From: Clostridia bacterium
GTDB taxonomy: Bacteria; Bacillota; Clostridia; Christensenellales; Borkfalkiaceae
Reading direction: 5' to 3'
Assembly (NCBI GenBank): GCA_017504065.1
Contig: JAFVRU010000062.1
Coordinates: forward strand, 1 to 7,561
Length of the DNA: 7,561 nucleotides
The translations under genes were made by a program, and so were the position numbers. Shown here in pieces: positions 6,088 through 7,561 of the stretch. Numbering within the stretch: the first letter of the stretch is position 1; each line of letters starts with the position of its first letter. The notes below the pieces were generated by a model. It ran no database searches, had not been told where the DNA came from, and saw only the letters and a program-made list of their open reading frames with translations.

Positions 6088-7133
6088 CGGCAAAAACCGC
6101 AAGGATCGCCATTTACGGCGCAGGCGCGATGGGTACGGTACTCGGCGCGTTGTTGACGCAAGGCGGGCTCAACGTCGATTTGATCACGAGAAATCAAGAC
6201 CACGTCAAGGGTTTGAAGCAGACGGGCGCGACGGTTGTTTGTGAAGCGGAAAATCGGGGGTTTACCGTTCGGGTCAATGCTTTGTTGCCCAAGGAAATGC
6301 AGGGCGAGTACGACGTCGTGTTCCTGATGACCAAACAGCGGCATAACGCGGAAATTTTACAGTTTTTAACGCCGTATTTACGCGCGGACGGGGTTGTTTG
6401 CACAACGCAAAACGGCTTGCCCGAAAGCGGCGTGGCGGCGGTGATCGGCAAGGAACGTACGTACGGAGCGGCTACGTCTTACGGCGCGAGTTTTCTCGGC
6501 GGCGGGAAAGTCGCTTTGACTTCGAAAACGGACGGTATGTCCATCGAGATCGGCGGGTATGAAAACGGCGGAGAAAAACTCGGTTTGCTCGCGGAGATAC
6601 TCTCGTTTGCAGGACAGGCGATCGGGAAAGCGGAGTTCGTCAAACAAACGGACAATCTGCTTGGCGCGCGGTGGAGTAAACTGACGATCAACGCGGCGTT
6701 TTCGGGTTTGTCCGTCGTTACGGGCTTGACGTTCGGCGAGATTGCCAAAAAACATAAGAGCCGTTTGCTCGCGCTACAAATTTTTCGGGAATGCGTAGCG
6801 GTTGCGAAAGCTTCGGGGATACAACTTGCGCCTATGCAGGGACACGATATCGAAAAACTGCTTTGCGGAACGGGCTCGTTCAAACGCTTGTTTGCGTACA
6901 TGGTATTGCCGATCGCGATGAAACGGCACAAAAAACTCCGTTCGGGCATGCTGCGCGACGTAGCCGAAGGACGGAAATGCGAGATCGACTATATCAACGG
7001 CGCGGTCGTTCGACAAGGTGAGCAGGTCGGGGTGGAAACGCCCGTATGCAAAAAACTTGTGGAGCTCGTCCACGGCATTGAAAACGGATTATACGAAACG
7101 TCTTACGAAAACGTAGACTTTTTAAACGAATAA
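6075..7133 (+). CDS. Ketopantoate reductase family protein (2-dehydropantoate 2-reductase, PanE/ApbA-like)
   Basis: A 352-residue NAD(P)-dependent reductase of the ketopantoate reductase family. PanE reduces 2-dehydropantoate to pantoate in CoA biosynthesis. The Rossmann dinucleotide motif GAGAMG is at 15-20. TTQNGL (110-115, Asn113) is the conserved NG segment. The C-terminal helical domain has ARWSKLTINAAFS (198-210), with the presumed catalytic Lys202 and Asn206, and CEIDYINGAVV (302-312), with Glu303 matching the substrate-binding glutamate. The serine just before MLQD in characterised PanE is glycine here (SGMLRD, Gly291, next to Ser290). The length exceeds the roughly 300 residues of E. 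coli PanE, with extra sequence before KKLRSG and at the C-terminus. With no panB, panC or panD nearby, a related 2-oxoacid substrate is possible. The ATG at 6075 lies within the end of the kinase gene, with a G-rich stretch (6060-6067) upstream as a probable ribosome binding site. Confidence 0.87.
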   Translation: MHTVTAKTARIAIYGAGAMGTVLGALLTQGGLNVDLITRNQDHVKGLKQTGATVVCEAENRGFTVRVNALLPKEMQGEYDVVFLMTKQRHNAEILQFLTPYLRADGVVCTTQNGLPESGVAAVIGKERTYGAATSYGASFLGGGKVALTSKTDGMSIEIGGYENGGEKLGLLAEILSFAGQAIGKAEFVKQTDNLLGARWSKLTINAAFSGLSVVTGLTFGEIAKKHKSRLLALQIFRECVAVAKASGIQLAPMQGHDIEKLLCGTGSFKRLFAYMVLPIAMKRHKKLRSGMLRDVAEGRKCEIDYINGAVVRQGEQVGVETPVCKKLVELVHGIENGLYETSYENVDFLNE

Positions 7134-7138
7134 GTAAA

Positions 7139-7144
7139 AAGGAG
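7139..7144 (+). promoter_or_regulatory. Ribosome binding site of gltX
   Basis: AAGGAG lies seven bases before the ATG at 7152 in the 18-nt gap after the preceding stop. It is the most consensus-like site in the window and supports the upstream start, hence the N-terminal extension of the synthetase. Confidence 0.75.
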
Positions 7145-7151
7145 AAATATT

Positions 7152-7561
7152 ATGGATTGGAACAAATTAGCGGAAGCGTTAATTCCGGACGAAAACGTCA
7201 AACCTTTGGAGTATTACGAAGAAAGATATCCTTTGCGGGATTTACCGCAAGGCGCGCAAGTAACTCGTCTTGCGCCCAGCCCCACGGGCTTTATGCATTT
7301 GGGGAATTTGTACGTAGCGCTCGCCAACGAACGCATTGCGCATCAAAGCGGCGGCGTGTTCTATTTGCGCATCGAAGACACGGACGAAAAACGCAAAGTG
7401 GAAGGCGCGGTGGAAGTCATTCATACGTCTTTGAAGTATTTCGGAGTCGCGTTTGACGAAGGCGCGGATTTGCAGGGGAATTACGGTCCGTATTACCAAC
7501 GCCAACGCGCGGAAATTTATCACGCCTACGCGAAAGATTTGATCAAACGCGGCTTGGCGTA
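7152..7561 (+). CDS. gltX: Glutamate--tRNA ligase (GluRS), 5' part
   Basis: The frame stays open from the ATG at 7152 to the window end, giving the first 136 residues of a class I glutamyl-tRNA synthetase, which charges tRNA-Glu with glutamate using ATP. The catalytic-domain signature VTRLAPSPTGFMHLGNL (37-53) holds the class I HIGH-type motif as HLGN (49-52). It is followed by HQSGGVFYLRIEDTDEKRKV, where RIEDTD binds ATP and amino acid in GluRS, and by YGPYYQRQRAEIYHAYA, which corresponds to the conserved SER/QR-type segment. The signature starts at about residue 37, whereas most bacterial GluRS begin within a few residues of it. The leading MDWNKLAEALIPDENV and EYYEERYPLRDLPQGA is an extension I associate with a clostridial type of GluRS. 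The KMSKS loop and anticodon-binding domain, needed to judge tRNA-Glu versus tRNA-Gln discrimination, lie outside the window. Confidence 0.93.
   Translation, partial: MDWNKLAEALIPDENVKPLEYYEERYPLRDLPQGAQVTRLAPSPTGFMHLGNLYVALANERIAHQSGGVFYLRIEDTDEKRKVEGAVEVIHTSLKYFGVAFDEGADLQGNYGPYYQRQRAEIYHAYAKDLIKRGLA

Noticed and set aside
7157..7456. A 99-residue + strand frame at the window end.
   Set aside because: It is a shadow of gltX, whose frame has clear GluRS motifs and a strong ribosome binding site.

Overview
The window is a compact run of nine protein-coding genes, all on the + strand. Intergenic gaps are at most 21 nt apart from one 66-nt gap, and there are two overlaps. The first gene (mnmE) is cut at its 5' end and the last (gltX) at its 3' end. 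There is no RNA gene, mobile element, CRISPR array, clear rho-independent terminator or room for a substantial promoter, so the whole segment could be one long transcript or part of one.

Organism: the gene families (LepA followed closely by HemW, a clostridial-type GluRS with an N-terminal extension, a short MGMT protein, a clostridial-looking shikimate-kinase-like protein), the AAGGA/GGAGG-type ribosome binding sites and the one-directional packing suggest a member of the Bacillota, probably class Clostridia and possibly an uncultured gut lineage. Codons ending in CG (GCG, ACG, TCG, CCG) and GGG are frequent and base composition looks near balanced. The taxonomic call is inference from protein character, not from a marker search.

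Layout: (1) 3-617, C-terminal half of the tRNA-modification GTPase MnmE; (2) 639-1523, a LysR-type regulator placed co-directionally between two translation genes; (3) 1545-3353, complete LepA/EF4; (4) 3355-3618, a short methylguanine-DNA-methyltransferase-family protein that ends early at a TAA, with the conserved family C-terminus still readable in the same frame up to 3675; (5) 3685-4806, HemW-type radical SAM protein; (6) 4803-5555, histidine phosphatase; (7) 5572-6087, a shikimate-kinase-family protein with two altered substrate-pocket positions; (8) 6075-7133, a ketopantoate-reductase-family protein; (9) 7152 to the window end, the N-terminal part of a glutamyl-tRNA synthetase.

How they fit together: three genes serve translation (MnmE wobble-uridine modification, LepA, GluRS). 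HemW is a heme-handling protein; the others are a regulator, a DNA-repair-type protein and three small-molecule enzymes. I see no dedicated new system. The observations most worth following are the apparent nonsense codon in the MGMT-family gene, the altered shikimate pocket of the kinase, and the LysR regulator without space for its own operator.
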